Positions 55,325-64,000 of a DNA stretch of 64,000 bases are shown in pieces. Position numbers and translations under genes: made by a program. This DNA is from Sva-07 sp963715285 (GTDB lineage Bacteria > Actinomycetota > Acidimicrobiia > Acidimicrobiales > Ilumatobacteraceae). Location of the stretch: assembly GCA_963715285.1 (NCBI GenBank), contig CAVQRU010000003.1, positions 1 to 64,000 of the forward strand. The letters are read 5' to 3'. Position 1 is the stretch's first letter, and each line of letters opens with the position of its first letter. The notes beneath the pieces are model-generated. The model was not told the origin of the DNA. It searched no databases and saw only the letters and a program-made list of their open reading frames with translations.

Positions 55325-56487
55325 GACAGCGACGCCGTGAACGCCTCGGCGTTGCGGACGAACTCGTCGACGGAATCGCCGCCGAACTTCCGTTGCGCCT
55401 CCGCCGCGAGCACGAGCGCCACCATCGTCTCGGCGACCACGCCCATCGCCGGGACGGCGGTGACGTCGGTGCGCTCCTTGAACGACACCGCCGACTCCTT
55501 GGTCTGGGTGTCGACCGTCTCGAGCGTCGGCTTGTTGAGCGTGGCCAACGGCTTCATCGCTGCCCGAACGACGAGCAACTCGCCGGTGGAGATGCCGCCC
55601 TCGGTGCCACCGGCGAGCGTGCTCCCGCGGCGATAGGCGTGGGCGTCGGCATCCCAGGAGATCGGGTCGTGGGCTGCGCTCCCCCGGCGGCCGGCGACCT
55701 CGAAGCCGTCGCCGATCTCGACGCCCTTGACCGCCTGGATGCTCATGATCGCCTGCGCGAGCAGCGCGTCGAGCTTGCGGTCCCAGTGCACGTGGCTCCC
55801 GAGGCCGACCGGCACGCCGAAACCGAGCACCTCGACGACCCCGCCGAGCGAATCGCCGTCCTTGGCGGCCGCCTTGATCTCGCTGATCATCGCTTCGCTC
55901 GCCTCGATGTCGAAACAGCGCACCTGGTTCTCGTCGACTCGATCGAGCTGGTCCGGGGTCGGACGTGCCGCCCCGGCGGGAACGCGCGCCTCGCCCATCT
56001 GGATGACGTGGGAGATGATCTCGACGCCGAGCGGCGCGAGCAGCGCCTTGGCGACGGCACCGGCGGCCACCCGGGCGGCGGTCTCGCGGGCGCTCGCGCG
56101 TTCGAGCACGTCGCGCGCGTCGGTGAAGCCGTACTTCTGCATGCCCGCCAGGTCGGCGTGGCCGGGGCGCACCTGGGTGAGCGGATCCTTCGTGCGCCCA
56201 GGCGCCGGGTCCATCTCCTCGTGCCACTTGTCGCTGCGGAACCACTCGCTGTTCTTGATCTCGATCACGACGGGCGAACCGAGGGTGCGACCGTGACGGA
56301 CGCCGCCGATCAATGTCAGTTCGTCGGCCTCGAACCGTTGCCGGGGGCCCCGGCCGTAGCCGAGGCGCCGCCGAGCCATCTCCGACTGGATCTGTTCGAC
56401 CGTGATCTCGAGACCCGCCGGCAGCCCCTCCATCACGACGACCAGCGCCTGACCGTGGGACTCACCTCCCGTGAGATAGCGCAACAT
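55321..56487 (-). CDS. aroC: Chorismate synthase
   Basis: Final shikimate-pathway enzyme, FMN-dependent. The 388-residue protein begins MLRYLTGGESHGQALVVVMEG and has the RRLGYGRGPRQRFE and SARETAARVAAGAVAK signatures. TAGCCT (56500-56495), which includes the TAG stop of aroE, lies seven bases before the ATG and is a likely -10, so aroC-aroK-aroB may have their own leaderless promoter. Confidence 0.97.
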   Translation of the reverse strand: MLRYLTGGESHGQALVVVMEGLPAGLEITVEQIQSEMARRRLGYGRGPRQRFEADELTLIGGVRHGRTLGSPVVIEIKNSEWFRSDKWHEEMDPAPGRTKDPLTQVRPGHADLAGMQKYGFTDARDVLERASARETAARVAAGAVAKALLAPLGVEIISHVIQMGEARVPAGAARPTPDQLDRVDENQVRCFDIEASEAMISEIKAAAKDGDSLGGVVEVLGFGVPVGLGSHVHWDRKLDALLAQAIMSIQAVKGVEIGDGFEVAGRRGSAAHDPISWDADAHAYRRGSTLAGGTEGGISTGELLVVRAAMKPLATLNKPTLETVDTQTKESAVSFKERTDVTAVPAMGVVAETMVALVLAAEAQRKFGGDSVDEFVRNAEAFTASLS

Positions 56488-56497
56488 CGGGTCGAGG

Positions 56498-57334
56498 CTA
56501 CCGGTCGGCGAGCGCCGCCTCGGCGGCCGCTCGCATCGCCACCGTGTCCGGCCGGACCCCGATCCAGCGCTCCTGCTGGAGCGCCGCCTGGTGGATCAGC
56601 ATCCCGAGTCCGTCGACCGTGCGCGCTCCGAGCGAGTCGGCGGCCACGAGCCAGGCGGTGCGGATCGGGTGGTAGACGAGGTCGACGACGATCTGCTCGG
56701 CGTGCAGCATCGACGGATCGCAGGGCATGTCACCCTCGACGCCTGCATGGTCGATCGCGTCGACCCTCATCCCGATGCTCGTGGCGTTGACGACGATGTC
56801 GGCCCGCCCGATGTCGCTGGCGATGCCGACCGAGGCGGCGGCAGCGAGCGTGGCTGCGAGTTCGGCGTGTTCCCGGGTGCGGTTGAGCACGGTGATGTCG
56901 GTGGAGCCGGCACGACCCAGGGCGTCGACCACCGAACGAGCGGCGCCCCCCGCGCCGATCACGGCGACGCGCGCGTCGGCAACGTCGATGCCGACCTCGG
57001 CGAGCGAGGCGACGAAGCCGGCACCGTCGGTGCTCGATCCGACGAGGTCGTCGCCGTCCCAGCTCACGGTGTTGACCGACTGCAGGGCCCGTGCGGCCGG
57101 TTCGAGCCGGTCGACCGCATCGGCGATGTCACGTTTGTGCGGCATCGTGACCGACATCCCGGCGATCCCCAACACCCGCATGGCGTCGAGGGCCGCCGCC
57201 GCCCGACCCTCGGCGACGTCGAAGGCCACGTACGACCAGTCGACGCCGGCAGCATCGAACGCTGCCTGATGGATCGCCGGCGACAGGCTGTGGGCGACCG
57301 GTGATCCGATCAACGCTGCGAGGCGCCGGCTCAC
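56498..57334 (-). CDS. aroE: Shikimate dehydrogenase
   Basis: NADPH-dependent reductase, 278 residues. The substrate site is seen in GSPVAHSLSPAIHQAAF and VTMPHKRDIADAVD, the DGAGF segment follows, and the nucleotide loop is AVIGAGGAARSVVDAL (about residues 126-141). GTG 57334 overlaps the mltG stop as GTGA; the gene ends with TAG, ten bases before aroC. Confidence 0.95.
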   Translation of the reverse strand: MSRRLAALIGSPVAHSLSPAIHQAAFDAAGVDWSYVAFDVAEGRAAAALDAMRVLGIAGMSVTMPHKRDIADAVDRLEPAARALQSVNTVSWDGDDLVGSSTDGAGFVASLAEVGIDVADARVAVIGAGGAARSVVDALGRAGSTDITVLNRTREHAELAATLAAAASVGIASDIGRADIVVNATSIGMRVDAIDHAGVEGDMPCDPSMLHAEQIVVDLVYHPIRTAWLVAADSLGARTVDGLGMLIHQAALQQERWIGVRPDTVAMRAAAEAALADR

Positions 57335-58569
57335 AGCAGGCCGGCCTGGCGGGCCTGTTCGACGTTGCGGTCGTGCTGCCAGATCTCGGACGCGAAGACG
57401 TGGCCACCGTCCTCGTCGGCGATCACGTAGTACAGGTAGAAGCATTGCGTGGGGTTGGCCAGCTCGGCGCAGATCGGGTCGCCGGCGGGTGGGTTCGGTG
57501 CCGGATTGAGCGCCGCCTGGATCGACGCCCGGCCCGGGTTGGCGATCGGCGTCGGTGGCAGCCCGTTCCGCAGGTACGTGTTGTAGGGGCCGTCGATTTG
57601 ACGCAACTGCGAGAACGGCAGCTCCGGGTCGATCCCGGCGAGGTCACGTCCGTAGAGCACGGTCGCGTCGATCTGCAGTGGGAACGGGTTCTCGGGGTCG
57701 AGCGCGCTGATGCCGAGCCGGTTGTGGATCACGCGGGAGATCTTCGCCCGGTCCTCGGGGATCTTCGCCTCGCGCTCGATCATCGAAGCGATGATCAGGA
57801 TCTCGTACGGCGTGCGGCCGAGGGCGGCGGACCGGTTGACGATGTCCTCCTGGTCGCCGACGCGTTCCATCAGCGCGATCATCCGCTCGATGACCTGGCC
57901 CTCGCTCTCGGCGTTCGACACGTTGTAGGTGTCGGGGAACAGCATCCCCTCCAACGACGTCACGCCGACGGGCTGGAACGTCGAACGGATCGTCGCACTG
58001 TTGGCCGCGGCCAGGAACTCCTCGGCGCTGAGCCGATCGATCGACGACCCGAGCCGGTCGGCCATACGGGCAACGGTGAAGCCTTCGGGGAACGTGACCT
58101 TGGTGTAGGTCTGCGCAGGTGGCGTGCGGAGCCGTCCCAGCACGTTGCCCATGTGGTCGGACGGGCGGATCTCGTAGTAGCCGGGGATCAGCTCGATGCC
58201 GCCTTCGCGCTCGACGTACCACTCGAAGATCCCCGCGTCGGAGACCAACCCCTGCTCCTCGAGCCGTGCGGCAACCGCCTCGAGGTCGTCGTCCTCGGCG
58301 ACCGTGAAACTCTGGACGTCGCCCGGGGCACCCTCGGGGTTGATCTTGCCCAGGTACCACCAGCCCACCGCACCGGCGACCAGGATCCCGATGACCGCGA
58401 CGACCATCGACGTCCAGACGATCCACTTGATCGGACGGGTCTGGATGCGGAGACGCTCGACCGAGCCGGTCGCGTCGGTGTCGTCCCACGGATCCGTCGG
58501 CCAGTCGACCGCAGGGCGGCTGTCGGGATCGACCTGCGCTTCGGGCAGCAGCGGGTCGGGCCGCCTCAC
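57331..58569 (-). CDS. mltG: Endolytic murein transglycosylase MltG
   Basis: Cleaves growing peptidoglycan strands at the membrane. The 412-residue protein has a cytoplasmic tail of about 48 residues, one membrane segment (about 50-72), a LysM-like/YceG N-lobe and the catalytic glutamate in IIASMIEREAKIPEDR. GTG 58569 overlaps the ruvX stop as GTGA. The order alaS-ruvX-mltG-aroE is conserved in actinobacteria. Confidence 0.95.
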   Translation of the reverse strand: MRRPDPLLPEAQVDPDSRPAVDWPTDPWDDTDATGSVERLRIQTRPIKWIVWTSMVVAVIGILVAGAVGWWYLGKINPEGAPGDVQSFTVAEDDDLEAVAARLEEQGLVSDAGIFEWYVEREGGIELIPGYYEIRPSDHMGNVLGRLRTPPAQTYTKVTFPEGFTVARMADRLGSSIDRLSAEEFLAAANSATIRSTFQPVGVTSLEGMLFPDTYNVSNAESEGQVIERMIALMERVGDQEDIVNRSAALGRTPYEILIIASMIEREAKIPEDRAKISRVIHNRLGISALDPENPFPLQIDATVLYGRDLAGIDPELPFSQLRQIDGPYNTYLRNGLPPTPIANPGRASIQAALNPAPNPPAGDPICAELANPTQCFYLYYVIADEDGGHVFASEIWQHDRNVEQARQAGLL

Positions 58570-59060
58570 GACGTCGCCCCCCGCGCCGTCGAGCTCCAGG
58601 TGGAGCGTCGATGGTCGAGCCAGGCCTGCAGCATCACCGCCGCCGCCACCTTGTCGACGACCTTGCGGCGCTGACGAGCGTCGAGGCCGGCCTCGAGCAT
58701 GCCGCGCTCGGCGGTGACGGTCGTGAACCGTTCGTCGTACATCTCCACCGGCACCCCGACCACGCTAGCGAGCTGGCGTGCCTCGGTCTCGGCAGACCGT
58801 GCAGCAGGCCCGGACGTGCCGTCGAGCGACAGCGGCAGGCCGACGACCACCACGTCGGCCTCTTCGTCACGGACGAGGCGGGCGATCTCCGCATGGTCGT
58901 GGCGACGCGACGACGACCGGTGCACCGTGGTGAGTGCCGACGCGATCGTGCCGGACGTGTCGCTGACGGCGATCCCGATGCGCTTCGACCCGAGATCGAT
59001 GCCCAGCGCCCGGACACCCGGGACACGAGCCGGCGGCGACATCGACGGCTGGGAGGTCAC
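58566..59060 (-). CDS. ruvX: YqgF/RuvX family RNase H-fold protein
   Basis: A 164-residue protein with the RNase H-like fold: RALGIDLGSKRIGIAVSD, then DVVVVGLPLSLDGTSG and YDERFTTVTAERGMLEAG. The family is linked to pre-16S rRNA 5'-end processing and is called a Holliday-junction resolvase by homology. GTG 59060 overlaps the alaS stop as GTGA. Confidence 0.93.
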   Translation of the reverse strand: MTSQPSMSPPARVPGVRALGIDLGSKRIGIAVSDTSGTIASALTTVHRSSSRRHDHAEIARLVRDEEADVVVVGLPLSLDGTSGPAARSAETEARQLASVVGVPVEMYDERFTTVTAERGMLEAGLDARQRRKVVDKVAAAVMLQAWLDHRRSTWSSTARGATS

Positions 59061-61717
59061 GTGGCGGCGGACACGGCCTCAGCGGCCGCGCGGGCGGCGA
59101 GTTCGAGCGCCTCGGGGATGCCACTGACGTCCTTGCCGCCTGCCGTGGCGATGTCGCCCTTGCCGCCACCGCCACCGCCGACGGCACGGGCCGCGTCCTT
59201 GATCAGGTCCGACGCCGGCCGGTCGCCGCCGGGTTGCACCGCCGCCACCAGGCCGACGCCGCCCGTGGTGGTCTCGCCGATCAGGATGACGAGACGGATC
59301 CCCGGCTGCTGACGCACGGCGACCGCGAGGTCGCGCAGGTCGCCAGGGGTCAGCCCGTCGAGGCGGGTGACGACGACGCCGTCATGGGCGATCGCGGCGA
59401 GTTCGGTGGCTCGACCGGCAGCGAGTTGGCTGCGCAGCGCCTTGATCTCCTCGTGCAGTGCCTTGATCTCGTCGAGCTTGCGCTGGACACCGTCGAGCAG
59501 ATCGTCGGCGGGCGTACCGACGAGGCGAGCGGCGTCGGCCAACATCTGCTCGTCGCGCTGCAGCAGTGCGACGCTGGCGTCACCGGTGACGGCTTCGATG
59601 CGCCGCAGGTTGGATCCGATCGACGACTCGCTGACCACCTTGACCGTGCCGATGTCGCCGGTCGCCCGGACATGGGTACCACCGCAGAGTTCGATCGACG
59701 AGCCCGCCTCGAGCACCCTGACGATGTCGCCGTACTTGTCACCGAAGAAGGCGATCGCGCCGAGCGCCTCTGCCTCGTCCTTCGTGGTCTCGAAGGTGCG
59801 CGTCGGCGAGTTGGCGAGCGTCTCGGAGTTCGCGAGGCGTTCGATCTCGGCGATCTGGGCATCGGTGACGGCCTCGTAGTGGCTGAAGTCGAACCGCAAC
59901 CGATCGGGACCGACCATCGAGCCGGCCTGCTTGACGTGATCGCCGAGCACGTGACGCAGTGCGTGGTGGAGCAGATGCGTGGCGGTGTGGTTGCGGCGGA
60001 TCGCTGCGCGGCGATCGGCATCGATCGCTGCCGTCGCGGTCTGGCCCGGCGTGATCGTGCCCTCGCTGATCCGCGCACGGTGACGTCGCAGGTTCGGCAG
60101 GGCGAAGGTGGTGTCGAGCACATCGGCCACACCGGTCTCGGTGACGATCGTGCCGGTGTCGCCGATCTGGCCGCCCGCCTCGGCGTAGAACGGGGTGCGA
60201 TCGAGGAAGATGTCGACGAGCGGCCGGCCGTCGTCGGCTGCACCCGACGGCTCGACGGGGACGACGGCGAGCACGCGACCCTCGGCCTCGTCCTGGACGT
60301 AGCCGACGAACTCGGTGACGCCGAACTGTTCGACGACATCGCGGTAGGCGTCGAGGTCGACGCCGTCGCCTGCGCCCTTCTGGGCGGCCTTCGCACGGTC
60401 GCGCTGGGCTGCCATGTCGGCGCTGAAGCCCTCGAGATCGACGGCGACGGCTCGTTCACCGGCGATCTCCTGGGTCAGCTCGAGCGGGAACCCGTAGGTG
60501 TCGTGCAGCAGGAACGCCGTCGACCCGGACAGCTCGGTGGGGTTGGCCTCGAGCTCGTTGTCGAGAATGCTCAGGCCGTTCTTCAGCGTCTGGCGGAACC
60601 GTTCCTCCTCCTTGGTCATCACGCTGACGACGAAGTCGCGGTTCTTCACGATGTCCGGATACGCGTTGCCCATCACGTCGATCGCCGTCTCGGTGAGCCG
60701 GGGCATCACCAACGACTCGGTGCCCAGCAGGTACGCATAACGGACCGCGCGACGGATGATGCGGCGCAGCACGTAGCCGCGGGCCTCGTTGGACGGGAAC
60801 ACGCCGTCGTTGATCAACATGGCACCGGAGCGGGCGTGTTCGGCGAGCACGCGCATCGCGAAGCTGTCTCGGTCGTCGTAGTCACCGACTCGGTAGGTCT
60901 TGCCGGTGAGCGAACACGCCTCGTCGATCATCGGGCGCATCAGATCGGTCTCCCACACCGAGTCGACGCCCTGGACGAGCGCCAGGATCCGTTCGAGCCC
61001 GGCGCCGGTGTCGATCGACGGTTTCGGCAAGGGGGTACGGCTGCCGTCCGGAGCCTGGTCGAACTGCATGAACACCAGGTTCCAGAACTCCATGAACCGA
61101 TCGCCTGCGGGATCGCCGAGTGGGCCCCCGTCGGGCCCGAACGCTGGGCCACGGTCGATGTGGATCTCGCTGCAGGGCCCGCAGGGTCCGGTGTCACCGG
61201 CCTGCCAGAAGTTGTCCTTGTCGCCGAGGCGTTGGATGCGTTCCATCGGCACACCGACGATCTCGTGCCAGATCGCCTCGGCCTCGTCGTCGGACTCGTG
61301 CACCGTGATCCAGAGACGGTCACCGTCGAAGCCCCAGCCACCCGAGGCCGGATCGCCGGTGACGAGATCCCAGCTCCACGGGATCGCCGATTCCTTGAAG
61401 TAGTCGCCGAAGCTGAAGTTGCCGAGCATCTCGAAGAAGACCAGGTGGCGCTTCGTGCGGCCGACATCGTCGAGGTCGTTGTGCTTGCCGCCGGCGCGGG
61501 CGCACTTCTGGGCGCTGACGGCACGCTTGTAGGGAGGCTGCTCGTCACCGACGAAGTACGGCTTGAACGGCAACATCCCGGCCACGTTGAACAACACGGT
61601 TGGATCGTGCGGGATCAGGCTCGCCGAGGGAACGCGCGTGTGGTCCTTGGCCGCGAAGTAGTCGCAGAAGGAGTCGCGGAGTTGGTCGGCGTTCATCGAC
61701 GCCTGCATGCTCGTCAT
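59057..61717 (-). CDS. alaS: Alanyl-tRNA synthetase
   Basis: Charges tRNA-Ala. The 886-residue class II enzyme has the catalytic core (FFEMLGNFSFGDYFKE, GPCGPCSEI), the editing domain with zinc ligands in HTATHLLHHAL and CGGTHV, and the C-Ala domain ending in a glycine-rich DHHA1 module (GGGGGGKGDIATAGG). Starts at 61717, 61708 and 61696 are all possible; I use the longest. TAGGCT (61733-61728) is ten bases before 61717. Confidence 0.97.
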   Translation of the reverse strand: MTSMQASMNADQLRDSFCDYFAAKDHTRVPSASLIPHDPTVLFNVAGMLPFKPYFVGDEQPPYKRAVSAQKCARAGGKHNDLDDVGRTKRHLVFFEMLGNFSFGDYFKESAIPWSWDLVTGDPASGGWGFDGDRLWITVHESDDEAEAIWHEIVGVPMERIQRLGDKDNFWQAGDTGPCGPCSEIHIDRGPAFGPDGGPLGDPAGDRFMEFWNLVFMQFDQAPDGSRTPLPKPSIDTGAGLERILALVQGVDSVWETDLMRPMIDEACSLTGKTYRVGDYDDRDSFAMRVLAEHARSGAMLINDGVFPSNEARGYVLRRIIRRAVRYAYLLGTESLVMPRLTETAIDVMGNAYPDIVKNRDFVVSVMTKEEERFRQTLKNGLSILDNELEANPTELSGSTAFLLHDTYGFPLELTQEIAGERAVAVDLEGFSADMAAQRDRAKAAQKGAGDGVDLDAYRDVVEQFGVTEFVGYVQDEAEGRVLAVVPVEPSGAADDGRPLVDIFLDRTPFYAEAGGQIGDTGTIVTETGVADVLDTTFALPNLRRHRARISEGTITPGQTATAAIDADRRAAIRRNHTATHLLHHALRHVLGDHVKQAGSMVGPDRLRFDFSHYEAVTDAQIAEIERLANSETLANSPTRTFETTKDEAEALGAIAFFGDKYGDIVRVLEAGSSIELCGGTHVRATGDIGTVKVVSESSIGSNLRRIEAVTGDASVALLQRDEQMLADAARLVGTPADDLLDGVQRKLDEIKALHEEIKALRSQLAAGRATELAAIAHDGVVVTRLDGLTPGDLRDLAVAVRQQPGIRLVILIGETTTGGVGLVAAVQPGGDRPASDLIKDAARAVGGGGGGKGDIATAGGKDVSGIPEALELAARAAAEAVSAAT

Positions 61718-61757
61718 ATCCCGGGCGAGCCTATCGACGCCGCTAGCGTGCTCCCGA

Positions 61758-62546
61758 GTGAGTAGCTCCCAGCGCAGCGCGCGCTCGACCGTGCCGACAC
61801 CGCCCGACGACCTGCACGAGTGGATCAGTTTCGAGGATCCCGACGAGCACCGCACGTGGGTGTTCGACGCCACCTACCTCCGCTCGAACTACATGTGCAT
61901 CTACGGGTGCGGTTGCAAGGGGATCCTCGAAGAGCCCGCTCCGGAGCTCCAACTCGGCTGCTGCAGCCACGGCGCCCACTTCGCCGACGACGACGACATC
62001 GTGAACCTCCGCCGCCATGCCGAGCGTCTCACGCCCGACCAGTGGCAGTTCCACCGCAAGGGCCACGGCAAGAAGGGGTTCCTCGCCGACGGCGAACCCG
62101 AGGCGGACGGCGCCCCGGTCACCTTGACCCGGCGCGTCGAGGATGCGTGCATCTTCCTCAACCGGGTCGGCTTCGACGGCGGGGTCGGATGTGCACTGCA
62201 CATCGCTGCGTTGGAGGCGAGCGAACGACCGATGGACTGGAAACCGTCGGTCTGTTGGCAGGTGCCCCTCCGACTGGAGCACTCGACCGACGAGTCCGGC
62301 CACGTCACCTCACGGCTGCGGGAATGGAAACGCCGCGACTGGGGCGAAGGCGGCTCCGAATTCGGCTGGTGGTGCACCGAGGAGCCCGATGCGTTCGTCG
62401 GCGCCGAACCGCTCTACGTGTCGGCACGTGACGACATCGTCGAGTTGGTGGGGGCACACGTCTACGACGCGATGGTCGAGCAGTTGGAGCGCCCGGGGTG
62501 GGTGCCACTCCCCCATCCGGCGGTGCGGCGATCAGCGTCGGAGTGA
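61758..62546 (+). CDS. Cysteine-rich conserved protein, function unknown
   Basis: A 262-residue protein that I cannot assign to a named family. It opens with a phosphorylation-type Ser/Arg stretch, then HEWISFEDPDEHRTWVFDATYL, a cysteine cluster (YMCIYGCGCKG, then LGCCSHGAHF) at about residues 40-75, and later CIFLNRVGF, GCALHI, SVCWQVPL and WWCTEE. The spacing suggests a metal or iron-sulphur site. TAGCGT at 61744-61749 is eight bases before GTG 61758. It is divergent from alaS. Confidence 0.75.
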   Translation: MSSSQRSARSTVPTPPDDLHEWISFEDPDEHRTWVFDATYLRSNYMCIYGCGCKGILEEPAPELQLGCCSHGAHFADDDDIVNLRRHAERLTPDQWQFHRKGHGKKGFLADGEPEADGAPVTLTRRVEDACIFLNRVGFDGGVGCALHIAALEASERPMDWKPSVCWQVPLRLEHSTDESGHVTSRLREWKRRDWGEGGSEFGWWCTEEPDAFVGAEPLYVSARDDIVELVGAHVYDAMVEQLERPGWVPLPHPAVRRSASE

Positions 62547-62595
62547 GCAGTGCGACCGGCTCGGCCGGCCGTGCGCTCGGTCGTCCTGGTCGCGT

Positions 62596-62787
62596 TCAGT
62601 CGTCCTGGTCGTCGTCGTCGTCGAAGGTCACGCCGTACTTCTCAGCGAGCGCGGCGTACTCGTCGTCGTCATCATCGCTGGTGGTTGACGACGCGGAGCG
62701 ATCACCGAAGCCGAGATCGAAGGCTCCCGGACCGCTCTGCTTCAGTTTTCTCGCCTCTTCGAAACGGCGATGACGACCCTTCTTCAC
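62596..62787 (-). CDS. Small acidic-tailed protein
   Basis: A 63-residue protein, VKKGRHRRFEEARKLKQSG with a basic start and an Asp-rich end (SDDDDDEYAALAEKYG then five Asp). GTG 62787 is preferred because GGGAG lies seven bases before it; GTG 62805 would add six residues. I know no function. Its stop region is duplicated downstream (the bases coding DDQDD recur after the stop). Confidence 0.65.
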   Translation of the reverse strand: MKKGRHRRFEEARKLKQSGPGAFDLGFGDRSASSTTSDDDDDEYAALAEKYGVTFDDDDDQDD

Positions 62788-62805
62788 GACAGGGCTCCCA
62801 GACAC

Positions 62806-62933
62806 TAGAAAGCTGACATTCGCGCACAGGGTAGCGGTGCATCCAGGGATTTCTCTGGATCCACGGAAATGCCGGCCGATCGGTCGGCGAGCCCGGGCGT
62901 TGGCCGGTCGGACACCCGTCAGTCGGACACCCG
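62806..62933. other. Intergenic region with no recognised feature
   Basis: These 128 bases between rnd and the small acidic gene hold the duplicated stop region of rnd and an imperfect hairpin GATTTCTCTGGATC-like segment near 62845-62865. I see no open frame with coding bias. Confidence 0.4.
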
Positions 62934-62946
62934 TCAGTCGGACACC
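62907..62946. repeat. 15-base tandem repeats at the rnd stop codon
   Basis: GTCGGACACCCGTCA occurs at 62907-62921 and 62922-62936, followed by ten bases of a third copy that lie in the rnd coding end (62937-62946). The second copy contains the rnd stop codon (62934-62936). Confidence 0.9.
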
Positions 62947-64000
62947 GTGGTCAGCCTGAGTCGCCCCTCACCGTCGAACGTCAGACCCGCCTCACCGCCG
63001 ACGAGCCGTCGGATCCCGTCACCGACGAGATCGTTGCGCCAACCGGTCCCCAGGCGGGCGTCGTCGTCACCGCGCAGGAACGCGACGATGTCGGCGCGCG
63101 TGGCCAGCAGCGCCGGGTCGAGCCGTTCGTCACGGGCGAGCTGCGCCACCCAGGCCGACACCAACGTCACGGCCGGCCGCAGCGAGCGATCGAGATCATC
63201 GGCCGACGGCGGAGCACTCGGAGCCGCGACCCCCTTGGCGGCACGGACCGCATCGAGGATCTCCTCGGCGAGGGCGCCTCGGGAATGGCGATCGTCGACC
63301 CCGCGGGCCTGAGCGAGTTCCTTCACCGTCGACGGCGCGCGCTGTGCGATCCCCAGGATCGCCAGGTCGGGAAGGACCTGGCGAACGGGGATGTCGGTGC
63401 GCATCGCCCGCCGCTCCCGCCAGGCGGCCACGCTCTGGGCCACGGCGCGGGCACCGGGACGCAGCGACCTCGCATCCTTCAGTCGCAGCCAGGCGTCCTC
63501 GGGGGCCGACCCACTGGTCGGACGCGTCCGCAGCTCTTCGCAGGCGTCCTCGGCCCACCCGAGCCGGTCGGCATCGGCCAACTTGGCAACGAGGCGCTCG
63601 TGGACCTCGAGCAGGTACTCGACGTCGACGGCGGCGTATTGACACTGGCTGTCGGTCAACGGCCGACGCAACCAATCGGTCAGGCGGTCGCCCTTGGCGG
63701 GGGTGATGCCGATCTCACCTTGGAGCAGCGACACGAGCGACGGCGTCCCGTATCCGACGAAACCGGCCGCCAGCTGCGTGTCGAACATCCGCTGCGGTAC
63801 GGATCCGACGGCGTGGGTGAGCACGTCGAGATCCTGTTGAGCCGCATGGATCACGCACAGGGCGTCCGAGGCGAACAGTGACTCGAACCCGGCCACGTCG
63901 ACGGCGAGCGGGTCGATGAGGGCGAGCAGTTGACCCTGGTCGGTTCGCCAGGCCACCTGGACCAGCGCCAGTTTCGGGTAGTAGGTGCGCTCGCGGTGGA
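62934..64000 (-). CDS. rnd: Ribonuclease D, N-terminus outside window
   Basis: 3'-5' exonuclease of tRNA maturation. The frame is open to the right edge (HRERTYYPKLALVQVAWRTD), so the start lies beyond 64000. Visible parts are the DEDD exonuclease motifs (HAAQQDLDVL with FDTQLAAGFVGYGTPSL, then YAAVDVEYLLEVHERL) and two HRDC-type helical regions toward the C-terminus. The first acidic motif is probably just outside the window. Confidence 0.92.
   Translation of the reverse strand, partial: HRERTYYPKLALVQVAWRTDQGQLLALIDPLAVDVAGFESLFASDALCVIHAAQQDLDVLTHAVGSVPQRMFDTQLAAGFVGYGTPSLVSLLQGEIGITPAKGDRLTDWLRRPLTDSQCQYAAVDVEYLLEVHERLVAKLADADRLGWAEDACEELRTRPTSGSAPEDAWLRLKDARSLRPGARAVAQSVAAWRERRAMRTDIPVRQVLPDLAILGIAQRAPSTVKELAQARGVDDRHSRGALAEEILDAVRAAKGVAAPSAPPSADDLDRSLRPAVTLVSAWVAQLARDERLDPALLATRADIVAFLRGDDDARLGTGWRNDLVGDGIRRLVGGEAGLTFDGEGRLRLTTVSD

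Noticed and set aside
59234..61765. Plus-strand open frame of about 840 codons opposite alaS
   Set aside because: Same mirror effect of high GC in third positions; no domain and repetitive composition.

Overview
The window is high-GC DNA with dense, short-spaced genes, many GTG starts and gene neighbours joined by 4-base GTGA/ATGA overlaps. The gene content and order are actinobacterial: mIHF next to gmk and rpoZ, PyrR heading the pyr operon, DUF1844 next to infC, and a PriA without helicase motifs. A DUF222/HNH relic and the gaps in otherwise conserved operons make me favour an Acidimicrobiia (Ilumatobacter-like) genome. That placement is inference; no rRNA gene is present.

Nearly all core genes lie on the minus strand. 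Read in their direction of transcription (right to left) they are: rnd (cut by the right edge), alaS-ruvX-mltG-aroE-aroC-aroK-aroB-pepQ-efp-nusB (61.7-51.7 kb), pyrR-pyrB-pyrC-carA-carB-pyrD-mihF-gmk-rpoZ-coaBC-metK-priA (48.3-34.6 kb), def-fmt-rsmB-mog-hisG (30.4-26.3 kb), infC-rpmI-rplT-trmH (25.1-23.0 kb), pheS-pheT (16.1-12.7 kb) and argC-argB-argD-argF-argR-argH-mpg (7.4-0.9 kb). Together they cover shikimate, pyrimidine and arginine synthesis, translation start and formyl-Met processing, and tRNA charging.

Between these blocks sit groups of mostly plus-strand accessory genes. The group at 7.5-12.7 kb holds YqgE, a zinc-less DksA relative, GNAT, VOC, an orphan ATP-grasp enzyme, an ACT protein and an alpha/beta hydrolase. 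The group at 16.4-23.1 kb holds a DUF4389 membrane protein, a small kinase, a dehydrogenase/amidohydrolase/SDR catabolic set, a wrecked HNH nuclease gene, uppP and a GNAT. The group at 30.4-34.6 kb holds a methyltransferase, Thr dehydratase, a TPR protein and a cupin. A D-aminoacylase/DUF2079 pair at 48.3-51.6 kb separates nusB from pyrR.

Regulation is unusually readable. Tandem ArgR boxes with identical 20-base phasing lie at the argC promoter and at an internal promoter in front of carAB, so arginine probably controls both. A PyrR-type RNA site lies just before the pyrR ribosome binding site. infC appears to start at ATA. More than ten genes show a TANNNT hexamer 6-9 bases before the start codon, the signature of leaderless mRNAs. 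Short tandem duplications recur at stop codons. argJ and pyrF are missing from their expected places. I found no tRNA, rRNA, CRISPR array, insertion sequence or phage gene.
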